DNA from: Albidovulum marisflavi
GTDB taxonomy: Bacteria; Pseudomonadota; Alphaproteobacteria; Rhodobacterales; Rhodobacteraceae
Length of the DNA: 64,000 nt
Assembly (NCBI RefSeq): GCF_025751435.1
Contig: NZ_JAOWKY010000001.1
Coordinates: 976,001 to 1,040,000, forward strand
Direction of reading: 5' to 3'
In this document: one piece after another, positions 46,830 through 57,548 of the stretch
Layout of the letters: every line of letters begins with the position of its first letter
Numbering within the stretch: the stretch's first letter is position 1
The notes under the pieces: generated by a model
Seen by the model: only the letters and a program-made list of their open reading frames with translations
What the model was told of the DNA's origin: nothing
Databases searched by the model: none
Made by a program: the position numbers and the translations under genes

Positions 46830-47678
46830 ATGATCCGGGCGTTGGTTCTTTCCACCCTGCTCGCGGCGGCGGCCCTTCCGGCTGCCGCCCAGGATGCCGA
46901 AACGCTGGCCGAACTCAGGTCGGAGCTGATGCGGCTTGCGCAGGACCTGCAATCGCTCAGGTCCGAGCTTGTGACCGGCGGTCAGACGGCGATGCAGTCG
47001 GCCGGCGGCACAAGCGCGCTGGATCGCATGAACGCCATGGAGGCCGAGATCGTCCGCCTGACCGCGCGGACCGAAGAGTTGCAGAACCGCATCGACCGCG
47101 TCGTGACGGACGGGACCAACCGGATTGGCGACCTCGAGTTCCGCATCTGCGAACTTGAAGAGGGTTGCGACGTGTCGAACATGCCGATCACCGGCATGCT
47201 GGGCGGGTCGGCGGGGGCGGGTGCCGTCGCGGCACCCGCGCCATCGACGGCGCCGGCGGCAAGCGCTGCGGCAAATGGAGGCACGCCCGAGCTTGCGATC
47301 AGCGAGAAAGCTGATTTCGAGCGCGCAAAGGCGGCTCTGGACGGCGGAGAGTATCAGGCCGCAGCAGACCAATTCGCGGCCTTTTCCCAGACCTATCCCG
47401 GCAGTCCGCTGATGGGTGACGCGCAGTTCCTGCGTGGCGAGGCGCTTGCCGGGCTGGGCGACACATCAGGCGCGGCGCGGGCCTATCTGGACGCGTTTTC
47501 GGGCGCGCCCGACGGGCCGAAAGCTCCGGCTGCGTTGCTGCGGCTGGGAGCAGCCTTGGGGATCCTCGGCCAGGTCCAGGAGGCTTGCGTGACCCTTGGC
47601 GAGGTGCCGCGACGGTTCCCGCAGTCGCAGGAGGCGGCAGAAGCGGCGTCCACGATGCAAAGCCTCGGGTGCCAGTGA
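46830..47678 (+). CDS. cpoB: Cell division coordinator CpoB (YbgF)
   Basis: Periplasmic TPR protein of the tol-pal operon that ties peptidoglycan synthesis to constriction. 282 residues: signal peptide (to about 20), coiled coil (21-105), Ala/Pro linker and three TPR-like repeats (about 150-275). The stop overlaps the tilS start as GTGA. Confidence 0.92.
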   Translation: MIRALVLSTLLAAAALPAAAQDAETLAELRSELMRLAQDLQSLRSELVTGGQTAMQSAGGTSALDRMNAMEAEIVRLTARTEELQNRIDRVVTDGTNRIGDLEFRICELEEGCDVSNMPITGMLGGSAGAGAVAAPAPSTAPAASAAANGGTPELAISEKADFERAKAALDGGEYQAAADQFAAFSQTYPGSPLMGDAQFLRGEALAGLGDTSGAARAYLDAFSGAPDGPKAPAALLRLGAALGILGQVQEACVTLGEVPRRFPQSQEAAEAASTMQSLGCQ

Positions 47679-48925
47679 CGGCCACGGTGCATCCGAAGGA
47701 CGCATTGCGGGATTTCTTTGCGCCCGGGCGGCCCGACCGCCTGGGCGTTGCCGTTTCCGGAGGCGGGGATTCGACCGCGCTTCTGTGTCTTCTGGCCGAC
47801 TTGCGCGCCGAGGGCGGCCCCAAGCTTGCCGCCGTGACCGTCGATCACACCCTTCGCCCCGAATCCGCGCAGGAAGCCGCTCTGGTGGCGGCGCTCTGTG
47901 CGCAACTTGGCGTCGATCATGCGACGCTGCGATGGACCGGCTGGGACGGCCGCGGCAACCTGTCGGACGCGGCGCGGCGCGCGCGGCAGGCCCTGATCGC
48001 CAACTGGGCGAGGGACAGCGAAATCGGGACGGTGGCCTTGGCCCACACCAGCGACGATCAGGCCGAGACCTTTCTTCTGCGGCTCGCGCGGGGCTCCGGG
48101 GTGGACGGCCTGTCGGGGATGGCGCCGCGCAGGCGGTCCCACGGCATCGAATGGGTGCGGCCGCTTCTGGGTGTCCGCAGGCAGGCACTGCGCGACGACC
48201 TGTCCGCCCGGGGCGTCGGCTGGGTCGAGGATCCGACGAACGCCGACGAACGCTATGACCGCGTCAGGGCGCGCAAGGCGCTGGACCTGCTCGCCCCCCT
48301 CGGCCTGACGGTTCCCCGTCTGACGGAAACGGCAGGGCGGATGGCGCGGGCGCGTTCGGCCCTGGATAGCGCGGTGGCCGATCTTGCGCGCGTCGCCTGC
48401 ACGATCGAGGCGGGAGACGTGGTGATTGCCCGCGACGGTTTCGATGCCGCGCCCGAAGAAGTTCGCCTGAGGCTTCTGGCGCACGCGGTCCGGTTTGTCG
48501 CTTCGGCCGAGTACCGCCCCCGGTTCGAACCGCTGACCGAAGCCGCGGCGGCGCTGGCGCGGGGCGGGCGCAGGACGCTGGCGGGCACGCTTCTTTCGGC
48601 GACCGGGCGCGCCTATCGGGTCGCGCGGGAACATCGGGCGGTGGCGGGCCTGACCGTTCCCGTCGGAGAGGTCTGGGATGGGCGCTGGCGCATGGCTGGT
48701 CCAGCTTTGCAGGGGGCAGAGATCAGGGCACTGGGGCCCGAGGGGATGGCGCAGCTTGATGATCCGCGCGCTTCGGGACTGCCCTACGCCACTCTGGTCG
48801 CATCACCTGCGGTGTGGAGCGGCGCGCGGCTTGTCGCCGCGCCAATCGCCTTGTTTGGCAGCAATTGGCGCGCGGAACCGCTGTTCAGCGTCCAGAGCTT
48901 CATCTCTTCCATTTTCGCGCATTGA
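47675..48925 (+). CDS. tilS: tRNA(Ile)-lysidine synthetase
   Basis: Modifies C34 of tRNA-Ile(CAU) to lysidine so it reads AUA. 416 residues; the PP-loop is VAVSGGGDSTALLCL and HTSDDQAETFLLRLARGSG is the next conserved block. The GTG at 47675 overlaps the cpoB stop. Usual neighbour of ftsH in proteobacteria. Confidence 0.94.
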   Translation: MTATVHPKDALRDFFAPGRPDRLGVAVSGGGDSTALLCLLADLRAEGGPKLAAVTVDHTLRPESAQEAALVAALCAQLGVDHATLRWTGWDGRGNLSDAARRARQALIANWARDSEIGTVALAHTSDDQAETFLLRLARGSGVDGLSGMAPRRRSHGIEWVRPLLGVRRQALRDDLSARGVGWVEDPTNADERYDRVRARKALDLLAPLGLTVPRLTETAGRMARARSALDSAVADLARVACTIEAGDVVIARDGFDAAPEEVRLRLLAHAVRFVASAEYRPRFEPLTEAAAALARGGRRTLAGTLLSATGRAYRVAREHRAVAGLTVPVGEVWDGRWRMAGPALQGAEIRALGPEGMAQLDDPRASGLPYATLVASPAVWSGARLVAAPIALFGSNWRAEPLFSVQSFISSIFAH

Positions 48926-48999
48926 ACCTGACCGGCATATCTCTATTTTAAGGACAAGACCGCCGCGCGAGCGGATAAGGAATTTTTTGGAGGTTCCCC

Positions 49000-50910
49000 T
49001 TGGGTAACGCGAGAAACCTGGCCTTCTGGGTCGTGCTGTTCCTGCTCGTCCTGGCGCTGTTCACCCTGTTCAAGGGCGACCCGACCGGCGTGGGGGCCAA
49101 CACCATTTCCTACTCCGAGTTCATTCAGCGCGTGGACAAGGGCGAAGTCGAAAGTGTGACGCTGGACGGCGAGACGGTGCAGATCCGAACGACGGACGGC
49201 AAGCAGCTCACCACGATCCGCCCGCTTGGCGAAACCATCACGGACCAGTTGATCGACAAGAACGTCAACGTGATCGCGAAGCGCCAGGAACAGTCCGGCT
49301 TCTTGTCGTTGTTCGGCTTCTGGATGCCATTCCTGGTTCTGATCGGAGTCTGGATCTTCTTCATGAACCGGATGCAGGGTGGCGGAAAGGGCGGGGCGAT
49401 GGGCTTCGGCAAGAGCCGCGCCAAGCTGCTGACCGAGCGGCAGGGCCGGGTGACCTTCGACGATGTCGCGGGCATCGACGAGGCCAAGGAAGAGCTTGAG
49501 GAGATCGTCGAATTCCTGCGCAACCCGCAGAAGTTCTCGCGCCTCGGTGGCAAGATCCCGAAAGGCGCGCTTCTGGTCGGCCCTCCGGGCACCGGTAAGA
49601 CGCTTCTGGCCCGCGCCATCGCTGGCGAGGCGGGTGTGCCCTTCTTCACCATTTCCGGCTCAGACTTCGTCGAGATGTTCGTGGGCGTCGGCGCGTCCCG
49701 CGTGCGCGACATGTTCGAGCAGGCCAAGAAGAACGCGCCCTGCATCGTGTTCATCGACGAAATCGACGCGGTGGGTCGTGCCCGTGGTGTCGGCATCGGC
49801 GGCGGCAACGACGAGCGCGAACAGACACTGAACCAGTTGCTGGTCGAAATGGACGGCTTCGATGCGAACGAAGGCGTGATCATCGTCGCCGCGACCAACC
49901 GTCGCGACGTCCTGGACCCCGCGCTGCTGCGTCCTGGCCGCTTCGACCGCCAGATCACCGTGCCGAATCCCGACATCAAGGGCCGCGAAAAGATCCTGGG
50001 TGTTCATGCCCGCAAGGTGCCCCTGGGGCCCAACGTGGACCTGCGCATCATCGCGCGCGGCACGCCGGGCTTTTCGGGCGCGGACCTTGCGAACCTCGTG
50101 AACGAGGCAGCGCTGATGGCCGCGCGCGTCGGCCGGCGTTTCGTCACGATGGATGACTTCGAAAGCGCCAAGGACAAGGTCATGATGGGTGCCGAGCGCC
50201 GGTCGATGGTCATGACCCAGGACCAGAAGGAAAAGACCGCCTATCACGAAGCCGGCCACGCCATCGTGGGTCTGAAGCTGACCAAGACCGACCCGGTCTA
50301 CAAGGCGACGATCATCCCGCGCGGCGGCGCGCTTGGCATGGTCGTGAGCCTGCCGGAAATGGACAAGCTGCAGATGCTCAAGGACGAGGCGCGCGAAAAG
50401 ATCGCCATGACCATGGCGGGCAAGGCGGCCGAGATCTACAAGTACGGCGCCGACAGCGTGTCGTCCGGTCCGGTGGGCGACATCCAGCAGGCCTCGAGCC
50501 TTGCGCGCGCGATGGTCATGCGTTGGGGCATGTCGGACAAGGTCGGCAACATCGACTATTCCGAAGCCCACGAAGGGTATCGCGGCAACACCGGCGGTTT
50601 CTCGGTCTCGGCGCATACCAAGGAGTTGATCGAGGAAGAGGTCAAGCGCTTCATCGACGAAGGCTATGCCACCGCGTCGCGGATCATCGAAGAGAACTCA
50701 GAAGAGTTCGAGCGGTTGGCGCAGGGGCTTCTGGAGTACGAAACCCTGACCGGTGACGAGATCAAGCGCGTGATGCGCGGCGATCCCCCGGTTTCCGACG
50801 ACGATGACGGCGACAAGCCCGACGAAGGAAACGCCCCCAGCGTCACGGCCATTCCCAAGACCAAGCCGAAATCGCCCAAGGGCGGGATGGAGCCCGAACC
50901 CTCGGCGTAA
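49000..50910 (+). CDS. ftsH: ATP-dependent zinc metalloprotease FtsH
   Basis: Membrane AAA+ protease that degrades misassembled membrane proteins and regulators. 636 residues: two helices (about 8-24, 103-122), Walker A with Lys200 (GPPGTGKT), second region [10 protein letters not shown], and zinc site HEAGH at 416-420. It begins with TTG, six nt after GGAGG (48989-48993). Confidence 0.97.
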   Translation: MGNARNLAFWVVLFLLVLALFTLFKGDPTGVGANTISYSEFIQRVDKGEVESVTLDGETVQIRTTDGKQLTTIRPLGETITDQLIDKNVNVIAKRQEQSGFLSLFGFWMPFLVLIGVWIFFMNRMQGGGKGGAMGFGKSRAKLLTERQGRVTFDDVAGIDEAKEELEEIVEFLRNPQKFSRLGGKIPKGALLVGPPGTGKTLLARAIAGEAGVPFFTISGSDFVEMFVGVGASRVRDMFEQAKKNAPCIVFIDEIDAVGRARGVGIGGGNDEREQTLNQLLVEMDGFDANEGVIIVAATNRRDVLDPALLRPGRFDRQITVPNPDIKGREKILGVHARKVPLGPNVDLRIIARGTPGFSGADLANLVNEAALMAARVGRRFVTMDDFESAKDKVMMGAERRSMVMTQDQKEKTAYHEAGHAIVGLKLTKTDPVYKATIIPRGGALGMVVSLPEMDKLQMLKDEAREKIAMTMAGKAAEIYKYGADSVSSGPVGDIQQASSLARAMVMRWGMSDKVGNIDYSEAHEGYRGNTGGFSVSAHTKELIEEEVKRFIDEGYATASRIIEENSEEFERLAQGLLEYETLTGDEIKRVMRGDPPVSDDDDGDKPDEGNAPSVTAIPKTKPKSPKGGMEPEPSA

Positions 50911-50931
50911 CGCGGTCGAAACGATCTGGTG

Positions 50932-50954
50932 AAAGGCCCCCGCGGGGGCCTTTC
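50932..50954 (+). terminator. Rho-independent terminator of ftsH
   Basis: AAAGGCCCCC-GC-GGGGGCCTTT: a 10-bp stem with a minimal loop followed by TTTCG, 22 nt after the ftsH stop. Symmetrical, so it could work in both directions, though no gene converges on it. Confidence 0.7.
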
Positions 50955-51119
50955 GCATGTGCCGACCCGGGTGCGTCTCTGTCGTTCCGGTCCGTGAAGC
51001 CGCCCTCGGGAAACATCGGGACTTCGGTGCAAGAGATGGGTTGAAAGCCGGGCCATGAAGCCCCTACTGTTCGGCGTCCGACCATGCGGCCGGAACCTTG
51101 CCGGAAGGAATGGCGCAGC

Positions 51120-51902
51120 ATGACCGGAAGCTCTGACTGGAATCCCGCGGCCTATGCGCGCTTCGCCGATCTGCGGCTCAGGCCCGCGCTGGATCTGATG
51201 CATCGCGTGGGCGACATCCGAGTGCAGGGGGACATCGTGGACCTTGGCTGCGGGTCGGGTTCGGTTGGGGCCGCGCTTCGTCACCGTTTTCCGGGCCGGC
51301 GTATCACCGGGGTGGATGCATCCCCGGCGATGCTGGCGGAAGCGGCGAAGACCGAGGACTACGACGAACTGCTCGCGGCCGACATCGCCGGGTGGGAGCC
51401 CGCAGCCGCCCCCGCGCTGGTCTTTTCGAACGCCACCCTGCAGTGGCTCGGAGACCATGGGGCGCTTGTGTCCAGGCTTGCCGAATCTCTTGCACCCGGC
51501 GGCGTGCTGGCCGTGCAGATGCCGCGCCAGTACGGCGCGCCGTCGCACCGCTTCCTGCGGGAATTCGCGGCCGAAATGTTCCCGGACCGTTTCGACTTCA
51601 CCGGCTGGAAGGCGCCGGTTTCGGCACCGGTCGAGTATCACAGGATGCTGGCGCCGCTTGGCAGCGCGGATGTCTGGGAAACCGACTACGTGCAGCGGCT
51701 CGCGCCTACGGATGGGGGGCACCCGGTCCGACGCTTCACCGAATCCACCGCCATGCGGCCGTTTGCCGACAAGCTTTCCGGCACAGAGCTTGCCGCCTTC
51801 TTGGCGCGGTATGAAGCCGCCCTGGCATCGGCCTATCCGGTCGAATCCGACGGATCGGTCCTGTTTCCGTTCCGAAGGCTGTTCTTCGTCCTTCAACGCT
51901 GA
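51120..51902 (+). CDS. tam: Trans-aconitate 2-methyltransferase
   Basis: SAM-dependent methylation of trans-aconitate. 260 residues from ATG 51120; SAM motif DLGCGSGSVGAALRHRFPG and the Tam-typical opening (W-N-P-x2-Y-x-R-F) with VFSNATLQWL. Monocistronic by context. The alternative is a related small-molecule methyltransferase, less likely given these motifs. Confidence 0.88.
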   Translation: MTGSSDWNPAAYARFADLRLRPALDLMHRVGDIRVQGDIVDLGCGSGSVGAALRHRFPGRRITGVDASPAMLAEAAKTEDYDELLAADIAGWEPAAAPALVFSNATLQWLGDHGALVSRLAESLAPGGVLAVQMPRQYGAPSHRFLREFAAEMFPDRFDFTGWKAPVSAPVEYHRMLAPLGSADVWETDYVQRLAPTDGGHPVRRFTESTAMRPFADKLSGTELAAFLARYEAALASAYPVESDGSVLFPFRRLFFVLQR

Positions 51903-52000
51903 GCCAGGCGCAGGGGGGGCGTGCCAGATCGGAACGTCCGTTTCCGATCGTGAACGGCGCGACGGTGAAGCTTTCATGAAGTTCTTTGCCGCTGGCGATT

Positions 52001-52047
52001 CCGACAAATTAAGTGTCGGAAATCTCCGAATACGACGGCATTCCGTC
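52001..52047 (+). promoter_or_regulatory. Two-hairpin leader of fhs (possible cis-regulatory RNA)
   Basis: CCGACA-N7-TGTCGG (52001-52019) and GACGG-CATT-CCGTC (52034-52047) form adjacent perfect stems 50 nt before the fhs start. I recognise no riboswitch class. A folate- or one-carbon-responsive leader is conceivable. Confidence 0.35.
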
Positions 52048-52096
52048 AGCTAAGAGGGGCGGAACCCGACGCTTACCGCAGGGAGACACGAGGAAT

Positions 52097-53773
52097 ATGG
52101 CGTTCAAGACCGACATCGAAATCGCGCGTGAAGCGAAAAAACAGCCGATCCAGCAGATCGGCGACAAGCTTGGCATTCCGACCGAGCACCTCCTGCCCTA
52201 CGGCCATGACAAGGCGAAGGTCAGCCAGGACTTCATCCGCTCGCTCGAAGGGCGCCCGGACGGGAAGCTGATCCTGGTCACGGCGATCAACCCGACGCCG
52301 GCCGGTGAAGGCAAGACCACGACCACCGTGGGCCTTGGCGACGGTCTGAACCGCATCGGCAAGAAAGCCGTGATCTGCATCCGCGAAGCCTCGCTCGGGC
52401 CGAACTTCGGCATGAAGGGCGGCGCGGCGGGCGGCGGTTACGCCCAGGTTGTCCCGATGGAGGAAATGAACCTCCACTTCACCGGCGACTTCCACGCGAT
52501 CACCTCGGCGCACAACCTGCTGTCGGCGATGATCGACAACCATATCTACTGGGGCAACGAGCTTCAGATCGACGAGCGCCGCGTTTCCTGGCGCCGCGTC
52601 ATGGACATGAACGATCGCGCGCTGCGCGATATCGTCGTGTCGCTTGGCGGCGTGTCGAACGGCTTCCCGCGCCAGACCGGCTTCGACATCACCGTGGCCT
52701 CGGAAGTCATGGCGATCCTGTGCCTTGCAAAGGACCTGGAAGACCTGCAAAAGCGCCTCGGTGACATCGTCGTCGCCTACCGCCGCGACAAATCGCCGAT
52801 CTACTGCCGCGACATCAAGGCCGACGGCGCGATGACCGTTCTGCTCAAGGACGCGATGCAGCCGAACCTCGTGCAGACGCTGGAAAACAACCCGGCCTTC
52901 GTGCACGGCGGCCCCTTCGCGAACATCGCGCACGGCTGCAACTCGGTCATCGCGACGAAGACCGCGCTGAAACTGGGCGAATACGTCGTGACCGAAGCCG
53001 GCTTCGGCGCAGACCTCGGCGCTGAAAAGTTCTTCGACATCAAGTGCCGCAAGGCGGGGCTGAAGCCTGCCGCTGCCGTCATCGTTGCCACCGTGCGCGC
53101 GATGAAGATGAACGGCGGCGTCGCCAAGGCCGACCTGGGGGCCGAGAACGTCGAGGCCGTCAAGAAGGGCTGCCCGAACCTGGGCCGTCATATCGCCAAC
53201 GTGAAGTCGTTCGGCGTGCCGGTCGTCGTCGCGATCAACCACTTCTACTCGGACACGGATGCCGAAGTCGCGGCGGTCAAGGCCTATGTCGCCGAGCAGG
53301 GTGCGGAAGCGATCCTCTGCAAGCACTGGGCCAACGGTTCCGCGGGGATCGAGGATCTGGCGAACAAGGTCGTCGAGCTTGCCGAAGGCGGCAGCGCGAA
53401 CTTCGCGCCTCTGTATCCGGATGACATGCCGCTGTTCCAGAAGATCGAAACAGTCGCCAAGCGCATCTACCATGCCGACGAAGTGCTGGCCGACAAGTCG
53501 ATCCGCGACCAGCTGAAGACCTGGGAAGACGCCGGTTACGGCCACCTGCCGGTCTGTATGGCGAAAACCCAGTACAGCTTCACCACCGACCCGAACCGCC
53601 GTGGCGCGCCCACCGGCCACTCGGTCCCGGTGCGCGAAGTCCGGCTTTCGGCCGGCGCGGGCTTCATCGTCGTCATCTGCGGCGAGATCATGACCATGCC
53701 GGGTCTGCCCAAGACCCCGGCCGCCGAGGTCATCCGCATCAACGACGAGGGCAACGTCGAAGGTCTGTTCTGA
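52097..53773 (+). CDS. fhs: Formate--tetrahydrofolate ligase
   Basis: Makes 10-formyl-THF from formate with ATP. 558 residues, standard length; P-loop region [15 protein letters not shown] with Lys73, and the Fhs signature [15 protein letters not shown] near 115. ATG at 52097 (GAGGAAT just upstream). Works with FolD, two genes downstream, to feed one-carbon units. Confidence 0.96.
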   Translation: MAFKTDIEIAREAKKQPIQQIGDKLGIPTEHLLPYGHDKAKVSQDFIRSLEGRPDGKLILVTAINPTPAGEGKTTTTVGLGDGLNRIGKKAVICIREASLGPNFGMKGGAAGGGYAQVVPMEEMNLHFTGDFHAITSAHNLLSAMIDNHIYWGNELQIDERRVSWRRVMDMNDRALRDIVVSLGGVSNGFPRQTGFDITVASEVMAILCLAKDLEDLQKRLGDIVVAYRRDKSPIYCRDIKADGAMTVLLKDAMQPNLVQTLENNPAFVHGGPFANIAHGCNSVIATKTALKLGEYVVTEAGFGADLGAEKFFDIKCRKAGLKPAAAVIVATVRAMKMNGGVAKADLGAENVEAVKKGCPNLGRHIANVKSFGVPVVVAINHFYSDTDAEVAAVKAYVAEQGAEAILCKHWANGSAGIEDLANKVVELAEGGSANFAPLYPDDMPLFQKIETVAKRIYHADEVLADKSIRDQLKTWEDAGYGHLPVCMAKTQYSFTTDPNRRGAPTGHSVPVREVRLSAGAGFIVVICGEIMTMPGLPKTPAAEVIRINDEGNVEGLF

Positions 53774-53798
53774 TCGGCGGTCCCAAGTTGCGATAACG

Positions 53799-53826
53799 GA
53801 TCGGGCGCGTTATTACGCGCCCGATC
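53799..53826 (+). other. Stem-loop between fhs and the chorismate mutase gene
   Basis: GATCGGGCGCG and CGCGCCCGATC pair perfectly (11 bp) around TTATTA. The following bases (TGATCTTG) are only weakly T-rich, so partial termination or mRNA protection is more likely than full stop. Confidence 0.5.
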
Positions 53827-53847
53827 TGATCTTGTGGAGCGATAGCG

Positions 53848-54159
53848 ATGAAGGCGCCGGCGGATTGCCATTCGATGCCCGAACTCAGGGCAGAGATCGA
53901 CAGGCTGGATGCCGAGCTGGTCGCGAAGCTTGTCGAGCGCGCCGGATATATCGACCGCGCTTGCGAACTCAAGAAGGCCAACGGCCTTCCCGCCCGGATC
54001 GAGGAACGGGTCGAGGAGGTTGTGGCCAAGGTGACGGCGCGTGCGCAGGCCGATGGCCTGGACCCCGCGCTGGTCGAGGAACTGTGGCGGCGGCTCATCG
54101 AATGGTCGATCGCGCGGGAAGAACGCCGGCTTGGCCCGGACACGCTGAAGAGGGATTAG
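53848..54159 (+). CDS. Chorismate mutase, AroQ class
   Basis: 103 residues, all helical. MPELRAEIDRLDAELVAKLVERAGYI is the AroQ opening, with Arg11-type and Lys38-type active-site residues preserved (RAEID, CELKKANGL). Converts chorismate to prephenate. It is monofunctional, not fused to prephenate dehydratase. Position between fhs and folD is unexpected for aromatic amino acid synthesis. A PchB-like isochorismate lyase is the alternative. Confidence 0.85.
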   Translation: MKAPADCHSMPELRAEIDRLDAELVAKLVERAGYIDRACELKKANGLPARIEERVEEVVAKVTARAQADGLDPALVEELWRRLIEWSIAREERRLGPDTLKRD

Positions 54160-54162
54160 GAC

Positions 54163-55053
54163 ATGACGGCGCAAATCATCGACGGCAAGGCCTTTGCGGC
54201 CAAGGTGCGGGGCCAGGTGGCCGAACACGTTGCGCGGCTCAAGACCGATCATGGGATCACTCCGGGTCTTGCCGTGGTTCTGGTCGGCGAAGACCCGGCC
54301 AGCCAGGTCTATGTCCGCTCGAAGGGCAAGTCGACCGTCGAGTCGGGCATGAACTCCTACGAGCACAAGCTTGACGCGACAACGTCCGAGGCCGACCTTC
54401 TGGCGCTGATCGACAAGCTGAACAACGATCCGGCAGTCCATGGGATCCTGGTCCAGTTGCCGCTGCCGAAACATCTGGATTCGGACCTGGTCATCAACTC
54501 GATCGATCCCGCGAAGGACGTCGATGGCTTCCACATCTCGAACGTCGGGCTTCTGGGAACCGGGCAGAAAAGCATGGTGCCCTGCACGCCGCTCGGCTGC
54601 CTGATGATGCTGCGTGACCATCACGGCAAGCTCGCCGGGATGGACGCCGTCGTGGTCGGCCGTTCGAACATCGTCGGCAAGCCGATGGCGCAGCTTCTGT
54701 TGGGCGACAGCTGCACCGTGACGATCGCGCACAGCCGCACCAAGGACCTGGGCGAGGTCTGCCGCCGCGCCGACATCCTGGTCGCCGCAGTTGGCCGCCC
54801 CGAGATGATCCCGGGCGACTGGGTCAAGCCGGGCGCCACCGTGATCGACGTCGGCATCAACCGGATCGAGCGCGACGGCAAGACCGTGCTGGTGGGCGAC
54901 GTGGACTTTGCCAGCGCGGCCACGGTTGCGGGTGCGATCACCCCGGTTCCCGGCGGTGTCGGGCCGATGACTATCGCCTGCCTGCTGGCGAACACGCTGA
55001 CCGCGTGCTGCCGGGCGAATGGCCTGGCCGAACCCGAAGGGCTCACCGCCTGA
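54163..55053 (+). CDS. folD: Methylenetetrahydrofolate dehydrogenase/cyclohydrolase
   Basis: Bifunctional conversion of 5,10-methylene- to 10-formyl-THF. 296 residues; Tyr50, Lys54 and Lys56 are the catalytic set (YVRSKGK), followed by QLPLPKH and the nucleotide fold [12 protein letters not shown]. Begins 3 nt after the chorismate mutase gene; a strong terminator follows. Confidence 0.95.
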   Translation: MTAQIIDGKAFAAKVRGQVAEHVARLKTDHGITPGLAVVLVGEDPASQVYVRSKGKSTVESGMNSYEHKLDATTSEADLLALIDKLNNDPAVHGILVQLPLPKHLDSDLVINSIDPAKDVDGFHISNVGLLGTGQKSMVPCTPLGCLMMLRDHHGKLAGMDAVVVGRSNIVGKPMAQLLLGDSCTVTIAHSRTKDLGEVCRRADILVAAVGRPEMIPGDWVKPGATVIDVGINRIERDGKTVLVGDVDFASAATVAGAITPVPGGVGPMTIACLLANTLTACCRANGLAEPEGLTA

Positions 55054-55077
55054 GGCAAAGACACCGCAAAGACGTCG

Positions 55078-55106
55078 AACCCCGGCTGCTGCCGGGGTTT
55101 TCCTTT
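55078..55106 (+). terminator. Rho-independent terminator after folD
   Basis: AACCCCGGC-TGCT-GCCGGGGTT, a 9-bp stem with a 4-nt loop, followed by TTCCTTTTG. It ends the fhs-folD transcript. Confidence 0.85.
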
Positions 55107-55222
55107 TGCTAAGGTCGCGCATTGCTGGCTGGCGCTGATCGGTCGCCCCAGCCCCCGATCTTACGCATCGTTCCGACCTGTGTCAGACTGGATCCCCGCC
55201 GCAGTCGTGCGAGGGTCGGGAT

Positions 55223-55510
55223 ATGGCGAAGGGGCACTGGATCGGTCACATCACCGTTAAGAATCCGGATGCGTATGAGCGCTACAAGGCGGCTAACGCG
55301 GCTGCGTTTGCCAGGTTCGGAGGCCGCTTCATCGTCAGGGGCGGGCGTTTCCAATGCCTTGTCGGTCATGCGCGCGAACACCACGTGGTGATCGAGTTCG
55401 ACAGCTACGACGCGGCGCTGGCCTGCTACAATTCGCCGGAATACCGCGAAGCGCAGAAGCTTCAGACGGAATCCAGCGAAAACGACATCATCGTGATCGA
55501 AGGGGTGTGA
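55223..55510 (+). CDS. DUF1330 domain protein
   Basis: 95 residues, a small ferredoxin-like dimer fold of the DUF1330 (Dabb-like) group: VKNPDAYERYKAANAAAFARFGGRFIVRGG and ALACYNSPEYREAQKL are typical. The function of the family is unknown. Stands alone, convergent with rfbA. Confidence 0.88.
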   Translation: MAKGHWIGHITVKNPDAYERYKAANAAAFARFGGRFIVRGGRFQCLVGHAREHHVVIEFDSYDAALACYNSPEYREAQKLQTESSENDIIVIEGV

Positions 55511-55526
55511 CGCCGAAACGGCTTGA

Positions 55527-56420
55527 TCATTCCGCTTCGGCCTCGTCGGCGATACGGGCAAGATACCTGCCGTACTGGGTCTTGAGGTAGGGCTTGGCAA
55601 GTTCGCGCAGTGCATCGGCCGCGATCCAGCCGTTCAGGAACGCGATTTCCTCGGGGCAGCCGACCTTCAGGTTCTGGCGTGCCTCGATCGTGCGGATGAA
55701 CTCGGCCGCTTCCAGCAGGCTTTCGTGGGTTCCGGTGTCCAGCCATGCGTAGCCACGCCCCATGCGCTCGACGTTCAGCTGCCCTTCGGCCCGGTAGAGA
55801 TTGAGCAGATCGGTGATCTCAAGCTCTCCGCGCGCCGAGGGGCGGATGCTGCGGGCCCGTTCTGGTGCGGTTCCATCCAGGAAGTAGATCCCGGTGACGG
55901 CATGGTTGCTTTTCGGGTGCCGTGGCTTTTCGACGATCGACAGGACGCGGCCGTCACGGTCGAACTCCACCACGCCGTAACGCTCCGGGTCTGCGACGCG
56001 GTAGCCAAAGACGGTGCCGCCCCGTTCCTGCCGGTCCGCCGCTTTCAGCTTGTCCGAAAGCCCCGGTCCGAAGAACACGTTGTCGCCCAACACCATGGCC
56101 GATGGCGCGCCGCCCAGAAAGTCTTCGGCCAGCAGATACGCCTGTGCAAGCCCGTCGGGCGAGGGCTGCTCGATGTAATCAAAGCGCATTCCCCAAGCCG
56201 AGCCGTCGCCCAGGAGCGCGCGGAACTGCGGCAGGTCGCGCGGGGTCGATATGATCGCGACCTCGCGGATGTGGCACAGCATAAGGGCCGAAAGCGGGTA
56301 GTAGATCATCGGCTTGTCGTAGAGCGGCAGCATCTGCTTGGAGACCGAATGGGTGATCGGGTAAAGCCGCGTGCCCGATCCGCCCGCCAGAATGATGCCC
56401 TTGCGGCCTGTCGCGGTCAT
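55527..56420 (-). CDS. rfbA: Glucose-1-phosphate thymidylyltransferase
   Basis: First step to dTDP-rhamnose. 297 residues; nucleotide-binding [11 protein letters not shown] near the N-terminus and the [11 protein letters not shown]-type sugar-nucleotide motifs. ATGA overlap with the rfbD stop (56417-56420), so rfbD-rfbA are one transcript. Confidence 0.95.
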   Translation of the reverse strand: MTATGRKGIILAGGSGTRLYPITHSVSKQMLPLYDKPMIYYPLSALMLCHIREVAIISTPRDLPQFRALLGDGSAWGMRFDYIEQPSPDGLAQAYLLAEDFLGGAPSAMVLGDNVFFGPGLSDKLKAADRQERGGTVFGYRVADPERYGVVEFDRDGRVLSIVEKPRHPKSNHAVTGIYFLDGTAPERARSIRPSARGELEITDLLNLYRAEGQLNVERMGRGYAWLDTGTHESLLEAAEFIRTIEARQNLKVGCPEEIAFLNGWIAADALRELAKPYLKTQYGRYLARIADEAEAE

Positions 56421-57286
56421 TGTGCAGACTCCAGTTCCTTGAGCACCCGCGCCAGCCCTGCGCGCCAGTCGGGTTGGCCTATGCCGTGTGTTTCTCGTAT
56501 TCGCGTGCAGTCGAGCGCTGAATTGGCGGGCCGTCGCGCCGGCGTCGGATAGGCGCTGGACGGGATGCGGCGGATGCGCGGCTTTCTGGTCGGGAAAGCG
56601 GCGTCAAAGATCGCCTCGGCGAAGTCGGCCCAACTCACGGTCGGAGCTCCGGCGTAATGGAAGGTGCCGCCTGGCCTGCCCGCCGACAGTCCTTCGGCCA
56701 ACAACAGCAAGGTCTGCGCGATGTCGTCGGCCGGGGTCGGGCCGCCCCGCTGGTCATCGACCACGGAAATCTCTTCCCGTTCCAAGCCCAAGCGCAGCAT
56801 CGTCTTGACGAAGTTTCTGCCGTGCGCGGAAAAGACCCAGGAGGTGCGCAGGATGACATGCCTGCCATCGGCAGCGGCGATCTGATGTTCACCGGCCAGC
56901 TTGGTCTGGCCATAGACGCCAAGCGGGCCGGTCGCGTCGCTTTCCTTCCAGCCGCGATCGGCTGACCCGTCAAAGACATAGTCCGTGGACATATGAAGGA
57001 ACGGCACGCCGCGCGCCGCTGCCGCCCGCGCCATGGCCCCGGGCGCCTCTGCATTGACGGTATGGGCGATCGACGGCTCCGCCTCGGCCTGGTCGACGGC
57101 GGTATAGGCGGCGGCATTGATGACGGCGTCCGCTGCGCTCGCGGTGACCGCAGCCGCGCAGGCGGCCGGATCGGTCAGGTCCGCGGCACCCCGCCCGAGG
57201 CTTTCAAGCCGATGCCCCCGCCCGGCGGCCTTGCGCGCCAGTTCGCGGGCGACCTGCCCCGTTTCACCGAATACCAGTAGTCGCAT
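56417..57286 (-). CDS. rfbD: dTDP-4-dehydrorhamnose reductase
   Basis: Last step to dTDP-L-rhamnose. 289 residues from the ATG at 57286 (GAGGAAGG upstream); SDR fold [12 protein letters not shown], catalytic Tyr-Lys in [10 protein letters not shown] longer in-frame opening to 57373 has no family support. Divergent from the protease gene. Confidence 0.94.
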   Translation of the reverse strand: MRLLVFGETGQVARELARKAAGRGHRLESLGRGAADLTDPAACAAAVTASAADAVINAAAYTAVDQAEAEPSIAHTVNAEAPGAMARAAAARGVPFLHMSTDYVFDGSADRGWKESDATGPLGVYGQTKLAGEHQIAAADGRHVILRTSWVFSAHGRNFVKTMLRLGLEREEISVVDDQRGGPTPADDIAQTLLLLAEGLSAGRPGGTFHYAGAPTVSWADFAEAIFDAAFPTRKPRIRRIPSSAYPTPARRPANSALDCTRIRETHGIGQPDWRAGLARVLKELESAQ

Positions 57287-57548
57287 GCCTTCCTCACCTG
57301 CGGACGTTCGAGTTCTGGCACGCGAAGCCGGTGATGGAAATGAAATTCGCCGGTCTCGCTCGCGCCGGAACACGATCCATCACGCATTCGCGAAAATTCC
57401 GACACATCGTTCCCAAATGCGAAAACAATGCCGATCTAGGGCTTCGAATGGCGCCCGGCCGCGCGCGAGACCACGACCGGCAACACCACTCCACCGTCCT
57501 TGCGGTGCAGGATGCCATCGAGTTCCACCGTCTCGCAGGAAAGAGAAG
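57287..57548. promoter_or_regulatory. Divergent promoter region, rfbD / Do protease
   Basis: 262 nt without a gene and with an AT-richer central part (about 57385-57430). Both divergent genes need promoters here; an envelope-stress sigma factor could drive the protease, but no consensus was recognised. Confidence 0.4.
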
